From the NCBI GenBank assembly GCA_949285935.1, contig CASEAH010000097.1, positions 1 to 64,000 on the forward strand: a DNA stretch of 64,000 nucleotides. Reading direction: 5' to 3'. The notes beneath the pieces were generated by a model. That model worked only from the letters and a program-made list of their open reading frames with translations. It made no database searches and was not told where the DNA came from. The DNA is from an uncultured Oscillospiraceae bacterium (lineage in GTDB: Bacteria > Bacillota > Clostridia > Oscillospirales > Ruminococcaceae). Made by a program: the position numbers and the translations under genes. Position 1 is the first letter of the stretch, and each line of letters begins with the position of its first letter. This document shows positions 36,807-45,069 of the stretch, piece by piece.

Positions 36807-37661
36807 CTATCCTCTCTGTTTGATTTTTGTGGTGAGAACTTCAAAAAATTCATTTTCCATAAAGGTGATAAACTGTGCGGAAAGAGGCGATCTTTCCACG
36901 GTAATGTCTGTTCCCGGATCAATAGAAAGCTTTTTTTGCCCGTCTGCCAATAGCATAAGCGAACTTCGGGAACGGATGGTCAACTGATTGTATGCAGAAA
37001 AGACGATAGGGCGGGTACTGATGGAATGGGGACACAGAGGTACCAGCAGGATCGCTTCCAGCCGGGGGTCCAGTACCGGCCCTCCCGCCGAAAGGGAGTA
37101 GGCGGTGGAACCGGTCGGAGTAGAAAAAATAGTGCCATCCGCCTGATAACGGTCGATGAGCCGACCGTTGCAGCTCAGTTCAAAGTCGGCGATATTACAT
37201 TGGGGCGTTTTGGAGATGACCACATCGTTAATGGCAAAGTCAATGATCGGCTGCCGTTCACTGCCAAGCCGTACCGACAGAGCTATTCTCTGTTCCAGGC
37301 CGTACTCTCCCCCGATGATCCGTTTCAGACATTCCTCCAGCCGCGCCGGCTCGATCTGGCACAAAAAGCCCAGTTTTCCTGTGTTAATCCCGGCCAGCGG
37401 TTTCTGCCCCCAGGCGCTGTAATAGGCGCTGTGGATCACCGTTCCGTCACCGCCAATGGACAATATGCAGTCGCATTCCGATACCGCAGTTTTCCAGTCT
37501 TGGGCAATTTTTACCTGGTCCAATCCCAAAAGGCGAAACTGTTCCGCAGCCTCAGGAAGCCCACAGGCAGAGACCTGCATCCGCTCCAGAATCCGGCATA
37601 CACGAAGCAGCGTCTCTCCCGTCCTCTCCCGGGTAAAGTTGGGAGTCAACAAAATCCGCAT
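36807..37661 (-). CDS. nadK: NAD kinase
   Basis: The family motif GGDG is at residues 70-73 (SIGGDGTVIHSAYY), followed by GINTGKLGFL and the NE/D-type and GSTAYSLSAGGP motifs of the C-terminal domain. It makes NADP from NAD with ATP or polyphosphate. It is set between tlyA and argR, which is common in Clostridia but not in Bacillus. Confidence 0.96.
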   Translation of the reverse strand: MRILLTPNFTRERTGETLLRVCRILERMQVSACGLPEAAEQFRLLGLDQVKIAQDWKTAVSECDCILSIGGDGTVIHSAYYSAWGQKPLAGINTGKLGFLCQIEPARLEECLKRIIGGEYGLEQRIALSVRLGSERQPIIDFAINDVVISKTPQCNIADFELSCNGRLIDRYQADGTIFSTPTGSTAYSLSAGGPVLDPRLEAILLVPLCPHSISTRPIVFSAYNQLTIRSRSSLMLLADGQKKLSIDPGTDITVERSPLSAQFITFMENEFFEVLTTKIKQRG

Positions 37662-37672
37662 AAGGCGCCTCC

Positions 37673-38479
37673 TTATTTCTGATCCAGACTCTGGTGAGAG
37701 GCTTCTACTACCCGAGCCGCATCTTCGGCGGAAATCAGTGCCGCTCCCTCTGATTTTTCCAGCAAAAGCAGATACTCTATATTTCCTTCCGGACCCTTGA
37801 CCGGAGAAAATGTCAATCCTATGGGGCGCAGTCCCAGCTGTATGGCGGTGGCCAAAGTTTTTTCCAACACCATCCGGTGTACCTGGGGATCCCGGACCAC
37901 TCCTTTTTTCCCTACATTTTCCCGTCCTGCTTCAAATTGAGGCTTGACAAGGCATACAGCTTTACATTCATCTTTCAGCAAATTATGAACGACCGGCAGT
38001 ACCAGAGATAAAGAAATAAACGATACATCAACAGAAACAAAATCCAACGGATCCGGTATCTGCTCCTGTGTGACATAACGGATATTGGTACGCTCCAGGT
38101 TGACCACCCGATCATCACAGCGAAGCTTCCATGCCAGCTGTCCGTAGCCCACATCCACAGCATAGACCTTCCGGGCGCCATTCTGAAGCATGCAGTCGGT
38201 AAAGCCTCCGGTAGAAGCGCCAATATCGGCGCAAACCATCCCTGTCAAATCCAGACCGAATTCCGTCATGGATTTTTCCAGCTTTAGTCCGCCCCGGCTG
38301 ACGTACCGCAGGGTTTCTCCCCGCACCTCAATGTCGTCCTCTTCACCCACCAGCTGTCCCGGCTTGTCTGCTTTCTGGTTGTTTACATATACCTGACCGG
38401 CCATGATGACGCTTTTGGCCTTGTCCCGGCCGGAAATCAACCCCCGGTCCACCACTGCCGCATCCAGTCGCTTCTTCAT
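37673..38479 (-). CDS. tlyA: TlyA family rRNA methyltransferase
   Basis: An N-terminal S4 domain (RLDAAVVDRGLISGRDKAKS) is joined to an FtsJ-like methyltransferase with the SAM motif DIGASTGGFTDCML. TlyA homologues 2'-O-methylate 16S and 23S rRNA cytidines; some have been called hemolysins. The 268-aa length is normal. The gene lies in the usual place between the isoprenoid gene and argR; dxs, often adjacent, is absent. Confidence 0.95.
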   Translation of the reverse strand: MKKRLDAAVVDRGLISGRDKAKSVIMAGQVYVNNQKADKPGQLVGEEDDIEVRGETLRYVSRGGLKLEKSMTEFGLDLTGMVCADIGASTGGFTDCMLQNGARKVYAVDVGYGQLAWKLRCDDRVVNLERTNIRYVTQEQIPDPLDFVSVDVSFISLSLVLPVVHNLLKDECKAVCLVKPQFEAGRENVGKKGVVRDPQVHRMVLEKTLATAIQLGLRPIGLTFSPVKGPEGNIEYLLLLEKSEGAALISAEDAARVVEASHQSLDQK

Positions 38480-38491
38480 TTATTTCTCTCC

Positions 38492-38998
38492 TTATTGGAG
38501 GATCGAGGCCACCAGAATTCCCAGCAGTGCTCCGCCCAGCACTTCCAGCGGCGTATGCCCCAGGAATTCTTTCAGCTCTTTCCGGTCTGAGATGGCATTG
38601 GTGCTGCTCTCTATGGCTTCTTCAATCTCCGCATTCAGCTGGTCAAAGATCTTGTTCATATCCTTAAAGCTGAAAATCATTTTGTTGAGCACCTTGGCCT
38701 GTTCGCCTGCCGCACGGCGTACCCCCATGGCGTCATACATGACCACCATGGCAAAAAACAGCGTCAGCGCAAAAAGCGGGGACTGGAATCCTTCACTCTG
38801 GGCCATAGCCACTGTAAGGGAGCAGACCAGCGCCGAATGTGAGCTGGGCATTCCCCCCGCGCCGAAAAGCCTTTCTGCCCGAAATTCCTTGAAATGAATA
38901 AAGGTAAGAAGGGTTTTGATCAGCTGCGCGGAACACCAGGCTACAAATCCAACGTTGATAAGATGGTTGCTGAAAAGTATATTTCCAAACTGATTCAT
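38492..38998 (-). CDS. Divergent PAP2 / acid phosphatase-VanZ related membrane protein (YuiD-like)
   Basis: The 168-aa membrane protein has the motif GGMPSSHSALVCSLT and a later SFKDMNKIFDQLNAE...KEFLGHTPLEVLGGALLGI. This is the divergent PAP2 family to which YuiD belongs. The SxH and GHT residues resemble phosphatase motifs of the PAP2 superfamily. Its neighbour makes prenyl diphosphates, so a role in polyprenyl phosphate metabolism is possible but is inference. It lies 12 bases upstream of tlyA. Confidence 0.9.
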   Translation of the reverse strand: MNQFGNILFSNHLINVGFVAWCSAQLIKTLLTFIHFKEFRAERLFGAGGMPSSHSALVCSLTVAMAQSEGFQSPLFALTLFFAMVVMYDAMGVRRAAGEQAKVLNKMIFSFKDMNKIFDQLNAEIEEAIESSTNAISDRKELKEFLGHTPLEVLGGALLGILVASILQ

Positions 38999-39015
38999 CC
39001 GGATGTTCTCCTATG

Positions 39016-39900
39016 TTAGAATTCCCTGTCCGTCAGGGCCTCCGCCAGCCGACGAAGGAAGGGGCTGTCCAGCACGGTGCCTTCAATGGCTGCGCAGGCA
39101 TCGTCCTTCAGTTGCCGGGCAATTTCCCGGGAACGCTCAACACCATAAAGGGTGACATAGGTGGTCTTCTGATTCTCTTCATCGCTGTGTACCGGCTTGC
39201 CCAAACGCTCAGTGGTGGAGGTTACATCCAGAATATCATCCACAATCTGGAAAGCAAGGCCAATGTCGCGGGCGTACCGGTCGGCTCGGGATATCACAGC
39301 CTCTTCCGCCCCCGCAGCAATGCAGCCAATGCGGGCACTCACACGGATCATGGCCCCGGTTTTCAGCAAGTCCAGTGTATCCAGCAGCTGAGCGTCGATA
39401 GCCTGTCCCTCATGCTCCACATCAATGACCTGTCCGCCCAGCATCCCATACGCGCCGGCTGCCTGTGCCAGTTCCTTCACCGCCCGCAGGGTCAGGGCAG
39501 GTGTGATCCGCTCTCCCTTCAGGGCCGTTTCAAAGGCATGGGTCAAGAGTCCGTCTCCCGCCAACAGCGCCATGGCCTCGCCATACCGGATATGGCAGGA
39601 AGGCCGTCCCCGGCGCATATCGTCATCATCCATACAAGGCAGGTCGTCATGGATCAGAGAATAAGCGTGTACCATCTCAATCGCGCAGGCAAAGGGCAGG
39701 GCGTCCTCCGCTTTCCCGCCGCACAGTTCATGGAATGCCAGCACCAGCACGCCCCGGATACGCTTTCCGCCGCCCATCAGGCTGTAATTCATTGCGTCCA
39801 GCACCGTTTTCTGAGGACAGTCTTCCGCCGGAAGAACCTGGGCCAGCGCCCGCTCTACCGCCTGATAATACCGCTCAAAGGTTTCTTTATACTGTTCCAT
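39016..39900 (-). CDS. ispA: Farnesyl/geranyl diphosphate synthase (polyprenyl synthetase)
   Basis: The first aspartate-rich motif DDLPCMDDDD (residues 85-94) and the second DDILD are present in a 294-aa protein. The short chain region before the first motif fits a C15-type product. It condenses isopentenyl diphosphate units for quinone, undecaprenyl and related lipids. It follows xseB by six bases, as in Bacillus and many other bacteria. Confidence 0.96.
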   Translation of the reverse strand: MEQYKETFERYYQAVERALAQVLPAEDCPQKTVLDAMNYSLMGGGKRIRGVLVLAFHELCGGKAEDALPFACAIEMVHAYSLIHDDLPCMDDDDMRRGRPSCHIRYGEAMALLAGDGLLTHAFETALKGERITPALTLRAVKELAQAAGAYGMLGGQVIDVEHEGQAIDAQLLDTLDLLKTGAMIRVSARIGCIAAGAEEAVISRADRYARDIGLAFQIVDDILDVTSTTERLGKPVHSDEENQKTTYVTLYGVERSREIARQLKDDACAAIEGTVLDSPFLRRLAEALTDREF

Positions 39901-39906
39901 AGACCA

Positions 39907-40104
39907 TTACTCCAACTCAAATTCCATTTTCCGCTGTTCCACCACCTGGCGCGCCCGGTCCAGTTCCTCGCCGCACCGCCGGGAGAGCCGGATCCCTTCC
40001 TCAAACAAGGCCAGGGACTCATCCAATGAGGTTTCTTCTTTTTCCAGCTGGGAAACAATTTCTTCCAGCCGCTTCAGACCGCTTTCAATGGCAAATTCAC
40101 TCAT
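39907..40104 (-). CDS. xseB: Exodeoxyribonuclease VII small subunit
   Basis: A 65-aa helical protein with the family core LKRLEEIVSQLEKEETSLDESLALFEEGI. ATG 40104 lies inside the last codons of xseA (8-base overlap) with GGAGGAAG upstream, so the two subunits are coupled. The open frame upstream of it is xseA in another frame. Confidence 0.96.
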   Translation of the reverse strand: MSEFAIESGLKRLEEIVSQLEKEETSLDESLALFEEGIRLSRRCGEELDRARQVVEQRKMEFELE

Positions 40105-41320
40105 GCTTTTCTTCTTCCTCCGCCAGACCGGTAACGACGCTTTGGATCCGTCCATGGGAAAGGATGGTTTCCAAATGGTCCCCGACGGAAACCTCCCCCG
40201 GAGAAGATACCACCCGGCCATCCTTCATGGTAATGGAATACCCCCGAAGCATCAAAGCAGCGGGATTGAGCAACTCCAGCTGGGTAATCCGATGGCGGAG
40301 CTTCCCTTCCAGATCCCTGATTTTATCATTCTGGGCATCTATCAATGATTTTAGCAAATATTCAAGACTTTGTCTATTTTTTTTCAATTCTGTTTGGGGT
40401 GAAGCTGCCCAAAGCAGCCGGCGCAAATGAAGGTTTTTCTCCTCCAGCGCTCCCATCCGGTTAAGCAGGATCCGTTCCAGACGCAGGGCATAATCATCCA
40501 CTCTCCTGCGTACCACAGAAAGATCCGGGACTGCCAAAACGCAGGCGGCTGTGGGAGTGGCTGCCCGGGCATCAGCCACCTCATCCAGCAAGGTAAAATC
40601 CACCTCATGTCCTACAGCGGAGATGACAGGAACCCGGCAGGCATAAACGCCTCTTACCAGTTCTTCATCATTAAAAGCCGACAAATCTTCCGCCGAACCT
40701 CCGCCCCGGGCAATAATGACCGTTTGGCAACGCCCCTCCCGTTCCAAAGTCCGCAGAGCCGCCAAAATGGACCGGGGCGCCTGGGGGCCTTGTACCACAG
40801 CGGGATAAACAATCAGCCGCACCAGAGGATTGCGCAGCGCAAAGGTCTGTACAAGATCGTGAAGCGCCGCTCCATCCGGGGAGGTGATAATCCCCACCGT
40901 TTTGGGAGCGGGATCCAGTGGGCGTTTCCCTTCCGGAGAAAAGAGCCCTTCCCGCACAAGCTGCTGCCGAAGCTCCTCCAGGGTTTTTCTTCCCTTTCCC
41001 TGCCCCAGTTCCTGCAAGTCATATACAAGGATCTCAAACGCTCCGTCCCGCTCATAAAGACTGACCGTTCCCCGCACCACTACGGCGGCGCCATCCCGGG
41101 GCAGTTCCCGGAGTTTCTGAGAATAGCGGCTGAACATGACACATCGGACAAGAGACTCCCCTTCCCGCAGGCTGAAGTACAAATGTCCGGATGCCGACCG
41201 GAAAGAGAGATTGGAAATTTCCCCCCGAACCATCAGGTCCGTCAGATTTTTCTGCTCCTCCAGCAGGGATTTGACATACCGGCACAGCTGGGATACCGTC
41301 ACCATGGGACTGTAACTCAT
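40097..41320 (-). CDS. xseA: Exodeoxyribonuclease VII large subunit
   Basis: An N-terminal OB fold (VTVSQLCRYVKSLLEEQKNL) binds single-stranded DNA, and the catalytic domain carries IIARGGGSAEDLSAFNDEELVRG and GHEVDFTLLDEVADARAATPTAA. A coiled coil near the C-terminus binds XseB. The start at 41320 overlaps the stop of the M22-like gene (ATGA). Length 407 aa. Confidence 0.97.
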   Translation of the reverse strand: MSYSPMVTVSQLCRYVKSLLEEQKNLTDLMVRGEISNLSFRSASGHLYFSLREGESLVRCVMFSRYSQKLRELPRDGAAVVVRGTVSLYERDGAFEILVYDLQELGQGKGRKTLEELRQQLVREGLFSPEGKRPLDPAPKTVGIITSPDGAALHDLVQTFALRNPLVRLIVYPAVVQGPQAPRSILAALRTLEREGRCQTVIIARGGGSAEDLSAFNDEELVRGVYACRVPVISAVGHEVDFTLLDEVADARAATPTAACVLAVPDLSVVRRRVDDYALRLERILLNRMGALEEKNLHLRRLLWAASPQTELKKNRQSLEYLLKSLIDAQNDKIRDLEGKLRHRITQLELLNPAALMLRGYSITMKDGRVVSSPGEVSVGDHLETILSHGRIQSVVTGLAEEEEKHE

Positions 41321-42273
41321 ATGGAGCGTTCCTCCCGTCTCTGATGAAGCACCCACCCCAGGATGGCAGCGCCGCAGGCATTGTCCGACGAAAGATCCGG
41401 TTGGGCAAAAGCGCAGTCTCCTCTGGCAGACAGGCGTTCCTTCAAAAAGGCATTGGCCATGACGCCGCCGGAATAGACCAGCGGCAGATCACCGGCCTTT
41501 TCCCGGGCAAAATCGGTCATCGCCTCCAAAACCTGCGCGATATGCTCCAGGATCGTCCGGCTCAAATCTTCAGGCGGAACACCTTCCTTCAGGGATTTTT
41601 GCGCCAGGTTTTCCAGCCCGGACAGACAACAGCAGCCCTCTTTCAGCACCGGCTTGCGCCGCCAAAGAACCTTTCCTTTTGCCGCCAGCCGCTCCAAAGC
41701 GGGGCCTGCCGGAAAACCGGTCCCCAACATCTGCCCCACCCGGTCGATCAGTTGTCCCGCGCTGATATCCAGTGTCCGTGCCAGAATATCCGCTTCAAAA
41801 ACATGCTCCTGGCCGGGCCTCACAGCCAGGGCCTCAAAGGTACCTCCGGAAACGTGAAAGGCAATAAATTCCTGTTCCAGCAAATCCATCCTTCCGGCAG
41901 ACCAAAGCGCCGCCGCCAGATGTCCTTCCTGGTGGGATATCCGGTAAACCGGCACTTTCAGAACCGCTCCCAGGGAATCTGCCGCCATGCATCCCGCCAA
42001 AAAGCAGGGCATATATGACCCGGATGCATTGCGGGGCCTGTCCGAAACACAGACGGCCTCCGTTTCCTCCCGGGACAGACCTTCTGCCGCCTGGGATAAA
42101 ACCTGGGGCAGCTGCCGGACATGATGAAAAAGAGCATCACTCTGCCGCAGGCCCAGTTCCCCGTCTTTGACGGGAAGGAGCCGTTTGCTGTGGTGCAGGG
42201 TGCTGCTCTCAGGCCGGAAGACGGCGGCCGATGTGGTATAGTTGCTGGTATCCAGACCTAAAAAGGCTTTCAT
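41317..42273 (-). CDS. TsaD-like paralogue (peptidase M22 / glycoprotease family)
   Basis: The 318-aa protein begins MKAFLGLDTSNYTTSAAV, as TsaD does, and has the metal-binding HQEGH (residues 114-118), the ASKH-fold region FHVSGGTFEAL and a late VYSGGVMANAFLKERL. It is shorter and more divergent than true TsaD (about 335-340 aa with HxxGH plus SGG), so it is probably a paralogue of unknown target rather than the tRNA t6A enzyme. It overlaps nusB and xseA by four bases each. In Bacillus this slot is occupied by folD. Confidence 0.82.
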   Translation of the reverse strand: MKAFLGLDTSNYTTSAAVFRPESSTLHHSKRLLPVKDGELGLRQSDALFHHVRQLPQVLSQAAEGLSREETEAVCVSDRPRNASGSYMPCFLAGCMAADSLGAVLKVPVYRISHQEGHLAAALWSAGRMDLLEQEFIAFHVSGGTFEALAVRPGQEHVFEADILARTLDISAGQLIDRVGQMLGTGFPAGPALERLAAKGKVLWRRKPVLKEGCCCLSGLENLAQKSLKEGVPPEDLSRTILEHIAQVLEAMTDFAREKAGDLPLVYSGGVMANAFLKERLSARGDCAFAQPDLSSDNACGAAILGWVLHQRREERSI

Positions 42274-42680
42274 GCTTCGGAGCCTCCGCCGGCGCTGCGG
42301 GCGATTCCACCCAATACGCCGTTGACATAGGCCGAGTCTTCCTCTCCGCCGTATTTTTTGGCCAGCTCCACCGCTTCGTTGATGGTGGCTCCCACGGGAA
42401 TGTCCTTCATATACCGCATTTCGCACACCGCCAGGCGGAGAATGGAGACCGTCACCTTAGGCAGGCGGTTCAGCTTCCATTTGGACGAAAAGGCGTCGAT
42501 GGTAGCGTCGATCTCCTCCCGATGCGCCCGGACGGTATTGGCGGCCTCCACGGCAAAGTCATCGATTTCGATATCCCGGCACAGGGAAGCGTCCCGGATC
42601 ATATCCTCCACCGGCTCGTCGTTGAAGATCATTTCAAACAGCAGCGCAAATGCCTGTTCTCTGGCGTCTCTTCTGGTCAT
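42270..42680 (-). CDS. nusB: Transcription antitermination factor NusB
   Basis: A 136-aa all-helical protein with the NusB pattern MTRRDAREQAFALLFEM at the start and PVGATINEAVELAKKYGGEEDSAYVNGVLGGI at the end. It binds boxA RNA with NusE in rRNA antitermination. ATG 42680 has GGAGGAACCT immediately upstream. It follows yqhY after a GC-rich gap with hairpins. Confidence 0.96.
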   Translation of the reverse strand: MTRRDAREQAFALLFEMIFNDEPVEDMIRDASLCRDIEIDDFAVEAANTVRAHREEIDATIDAFSSKWKLNRLPKVTVSILRLAVCEMRYMKDIPVGATINEAVELAKKYGGEEDSAYVNGVLGGIARSAGGGSEA

Positions 42681-42852
42681 AGGTTCCTCCAATGGCAAAA
42701 ATTTACTCTTCCCGATAAAACAAATGCCTCCCCGCAGGAAAGGCAAAAACGGGGCCATTCCGGCTCCGTCCGCCCGCATGCCGCAATGGGACCCGCGCAC
42801 CATTGCCCGGGCCCCAGAGGGGCGTCCCCTGCAGGGAGGGGATATTCTGCTG
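42681..42852 (-). other. GC-rich spacer between yqhY and nusB with stable hairpins
   Basis: The minus strand contains a hairpin GCCTTTCC-TGC-GGGGAGGC (8 bp including two G-U pairs) followed by ATTTGTTTTATC, close to nusB. Further upstream are GC-rich inverted repeats ending in a GTTTTTG tract. This is unlike the tight spacing of the rest of the cluster and could attenuate nusB-xse-ispA expression relative to yqhY. Confidence 0.45.
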
Positions 42853-43224
42853 TCAGACTGCGGCGGCCTCGTCAGAAAAGGCGATTCCCGCAATATGAAG
42901 GTTTACTTTGGAAACGACGATTCCCGTCATGTTCTGGACGGCCTCTTTGATGCTGTACTGAAGCTTCCGGGCAACTTCCGGAATTTTGACTCCACTGCGG
43001 ACACAGACCCGAACATCGATGACTGCCACGCCGTCGCTGATGGAAATGGAGACCGGTTTGACTGTCTGCTTTTCCAAAAACCAGGTGAGACTGGGGCTGG
43101 AAGCTACCGGAGCCAATCCCGCAACACCCTCCATCTCTTTAACGGTGTACTCCACAATGGAGGCCACCACATCGTGGGAGATTTTCAGGCTTCCGCCGAA
43201 TTTATTCATTTCATTTTCCTGCAT
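42853..43224 (-). CDS. yqhY: Asp23/Gls24 family envelope stress response protein
   Basis: A 123-aa soluble protein of the Asp23 family: KFGGSLKISHDVVASIVEYTVKEMEGVAGLAPV, then SISDGVAVIDVRVCVRSGVKIPEVARKLQYSIKEAVQNMTG. YqhY in Bacillus lies downstream of accBC and its loss disturbs fatty-acid synthesis. Here accB and accC are missing and the gene follows spoIIIAH directly. ATG 43224 follows GGGAGG by 10 bases; an ATG 15 bases later is an alternative. Confidence 0.92.
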   Translation of the reverse strand: MQENEMNKFGGSLKISHDVVASIVEYTVKEMEGVAGLAPVASSPSLTWFLEKQTVKPVSISISDGVAVIDVRVCVRSGVKIPEVARKLQYSIKEAVQNMTGIVVSKVNLHIAGIAFSDEAAAV

Positions 43225-43378
43225 CTTTTGTAGACCTCCCGGTAGTATTTGCCGTCTGCCCTCGCGGGCGGACGGGAGCGCCGCGGACACGGTCTGGGCC
43301 GGTCTGTCCATGAAGATGGGCGGCATATGTTTGATGCTCATGTTGCTATTATACCACGTTTTTGGAATGAAACAACCA

Positions 43379-43930
43379 TTATTTGATCTCGATGACGGAA
43401 ATATTTTCCGCCGGCAGATCCACCTCACCCATGATGACGTCTTTGATCTGGGCTGCCTCGGCGTCAGTCATTCCGTCACATTTCACCAGCACGTCGATCT
43501 TGTCGCTTTCCAGATACACCATGCAGTCGGCAAACCCCCGGGCTTTAATCAGGTTCTCGATTTTCCCCTCAGTTTCAATGCTTTCCGCAATGGCAGCCGC
43601 CTCCAGCGTCAGCTCCGCCATCTGCTCACTGTCCAGATTGGCGTCCTGAAGCATATATTTCATTGCTTCCATGGCCTCATCCCGGGACTTGGTCCGGCTC
43701 AGCTTGGCTTCCGCAAAATAGGCCTCTCCATAGGCGGCAGTCTCAGCGGCGTCCTCGCCTTCTCCCGTTTCTTCTCCGGCCACTTCTCCGCTGACGGCGA
43801 TTTTGTCGCTTTGCGCAAAGGAATCTCCGGTCTTGACGTATTCCCAGTTAAGATAAACGGCAATGCTCAAAGCCAATACCAGGGCGGACAATATGATATG
43901 GCGCTTGCTGACGATCATGTTCATTTTCAT
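43379..43930 (-). CDS. spoIIIAH: Stage III sporulation protein AH
   Basis: A single N-terminal membrane helix (SKRHIILSALVLALSIAVYLNW) is followed by an acidic spacer and the YscJ/FliF-like ring-building domain (EAMEAMKYML to IENLIKARGFADCMVYLESDKIDVLVKC). SpoIIIAH in the mother cell pairs with forespore SpoIIQ in the channel between the two cells. It is the last gene of the spoIIIA operon. GGGAGG precedes the ATG. Confidence 0.95.
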   Translation of the reverse strand: MKMNMIVSKRHIILSALVLALSIAVYLNWEYVKTGDSFAQSDKIAVSGEVAGEETGEGEDAAETAAYGEAYFAEAKLSRTKSRDEAMEAMKYMLQDANLDSEQMAELTLEAAAIAESIETEGKIENLIKARGFADCMVYLESDKIDVLVKCDGMTDAEAAQIKDVIMGEVDLPAENISVIEIK

Positions 43931-43988
43931 GGAAAACTACCTCCCACAATGTACTGATTCATTTTATGGCCCGTCTCGGGGATTTATG

Positions 43989-44552
43989 TCATCCTGCCGC
44001 CAGGGGACAAACCGTCACCCTGGTAGAGGGAATATCCAGTGCCACTGTCACCGTTTCCATAACCCGGACAGCCACAGCCGGGTTGGAAGCCCCCTGGCAT
44101 ACCACCACCACCCCCCGGATCTCGGGAGGGATCTGTGAAGTCACCAGCGGTTCCTCTCCGTTGGGGCCATCCACCAGAATATAGCTTTCTTCGGTAGTGG
44201 TTTTTTCCTGGGTTTTTTTACTCTCCTGGTCCTTGCTGTCCTCCAGTGTGTCGCGGTTGGTTTTCTCTTCCTTGGCGTAGACATAGCCGTACCCGTTGGT
44301 CAGGGTCACCATCACCCGTGCCTCCCCCACCCCCTCTACTTCCCGAAGAATAGCGGTCAACCGGCTTTCAAGATCCTGGGCATAGCTTTCAGCAGTCGGT
44401 GCCGGGGGGGCTTCATTTTTTTCGGCAGGCACTTTTTTCCCGCCGGCAGAGGACAGGGCGATCAGCAGGATTCCCACCATTCCTGCCGCAAACAACAGTG
44501 TCTGGCGGTTCATTTTATATCTGGCTGCCAGCTGCTTCAAAGCATCCTTCAT
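43989..44552 (-). CDS. spoIIIAG: Stage III sporulation protein AG
   Basis: A membrane helix (residues about 18-35), an acidic and lysine-rich loop (EEKTNRDTLEDSKDQESKKT) and a ring-building domain with IPPEIRGVVVVCQGASNPAVAVRVMETVTVALDI define SpoIIIAG, which forms a large ring in the mother cell to forespore channel. The start overlaps the spoIIIAF stop by four bases. Length 187 aa. Confidence 0.95.
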   Translation of the reverse strand: MKDALKQLAARYKMNRQTLLFAAGMVGILLIALSSAGGKKVPAEKNEAPPAPTAESYAQDLESRLTAILREVEGVGEARVMVTLTNGYGYVYAKEEKTNRDTLEDSKDQESKKTQEKTTTEESYILVDGPNGEEPLVTSQIPPEIRGVVVVCQGASNPAVAVRVMETVTVALDIPSTRVTVCPLAAG

Positions 44553-45049
44553 TCTTGATCTTCCTCCCGGTATTCCAGCCGGACTTCCGTGCCCAGCTCG
44601 TATTCCAGCGCCTTATATACCAGTTCATGGTTCTTCCTCATGGATTCCGGCAGCTGAATATTGATGATAAGATTTTTTCCCTCTCCATCGGGGGAGCCCT
44701 CCTCTGCTTCTATGTATATTTGGATGTCCTCCGGCTTTATACCATATTCCTCCATCCGGTCAAAAACGATTTGCTCAATGGCTTCCCGGGATTTTTCCAG
44801 GGCTGCCCGAAAAAAATAACCGTCTGTCTCGCTTGCTACACGGTCCATCAGCTCCTCCGCCTCAGACGCTTCCAACTCCAGTCCGGAAAAATCCAGATGT
44901 ACCGGTGTCAGGAAGCACAGCAGTAAAAAAAGTCCCAGAATCAGCCGCATGATCCGTTCAAAGGACTTCCCCGGGCACAAAAGGGAGAACGCGCCGCACA
45001 GCAGCATACCGGAGCAAATGGTAAAGGCCCAGTTTTTCATTTCATCCAT
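44549..45049 (-). CDS. spoIIIAF: Stage III sporulation protein AF
   Basis: Two membrane helices (about residues 8-24 and 32-48) are followed by an extracytoplasmic domain that is related to the ring-building fold (ILNIQLPE-type core near IINIQLPESMRK). The ATG at 45049 (MDEMKNWAF) has GAGGAAAT upstream; earlier in-frame codons lie inside spoIIIAE. Membrane component of the SpoIIIA complex. Length 166 aa. Confidence 0.93.
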   Translation of the reverse strand: MDEMKNWAFTICSGMLLCGAFSLLCPGKSFERIMRLILGLFLLLCFLTPVHLDFSGLELEASEAEELMDRVASETDGYFFRAALEKSREAIEQIVFDRMEEYGIKPEDIQIYIEAEEGSPDGEGKNLIINIQLPESMRKNHELVYKALEYELGTEVRLEYREEDQE

Positions 45050-45069
45050 ACGATTTCCTCTTTTCCCTG

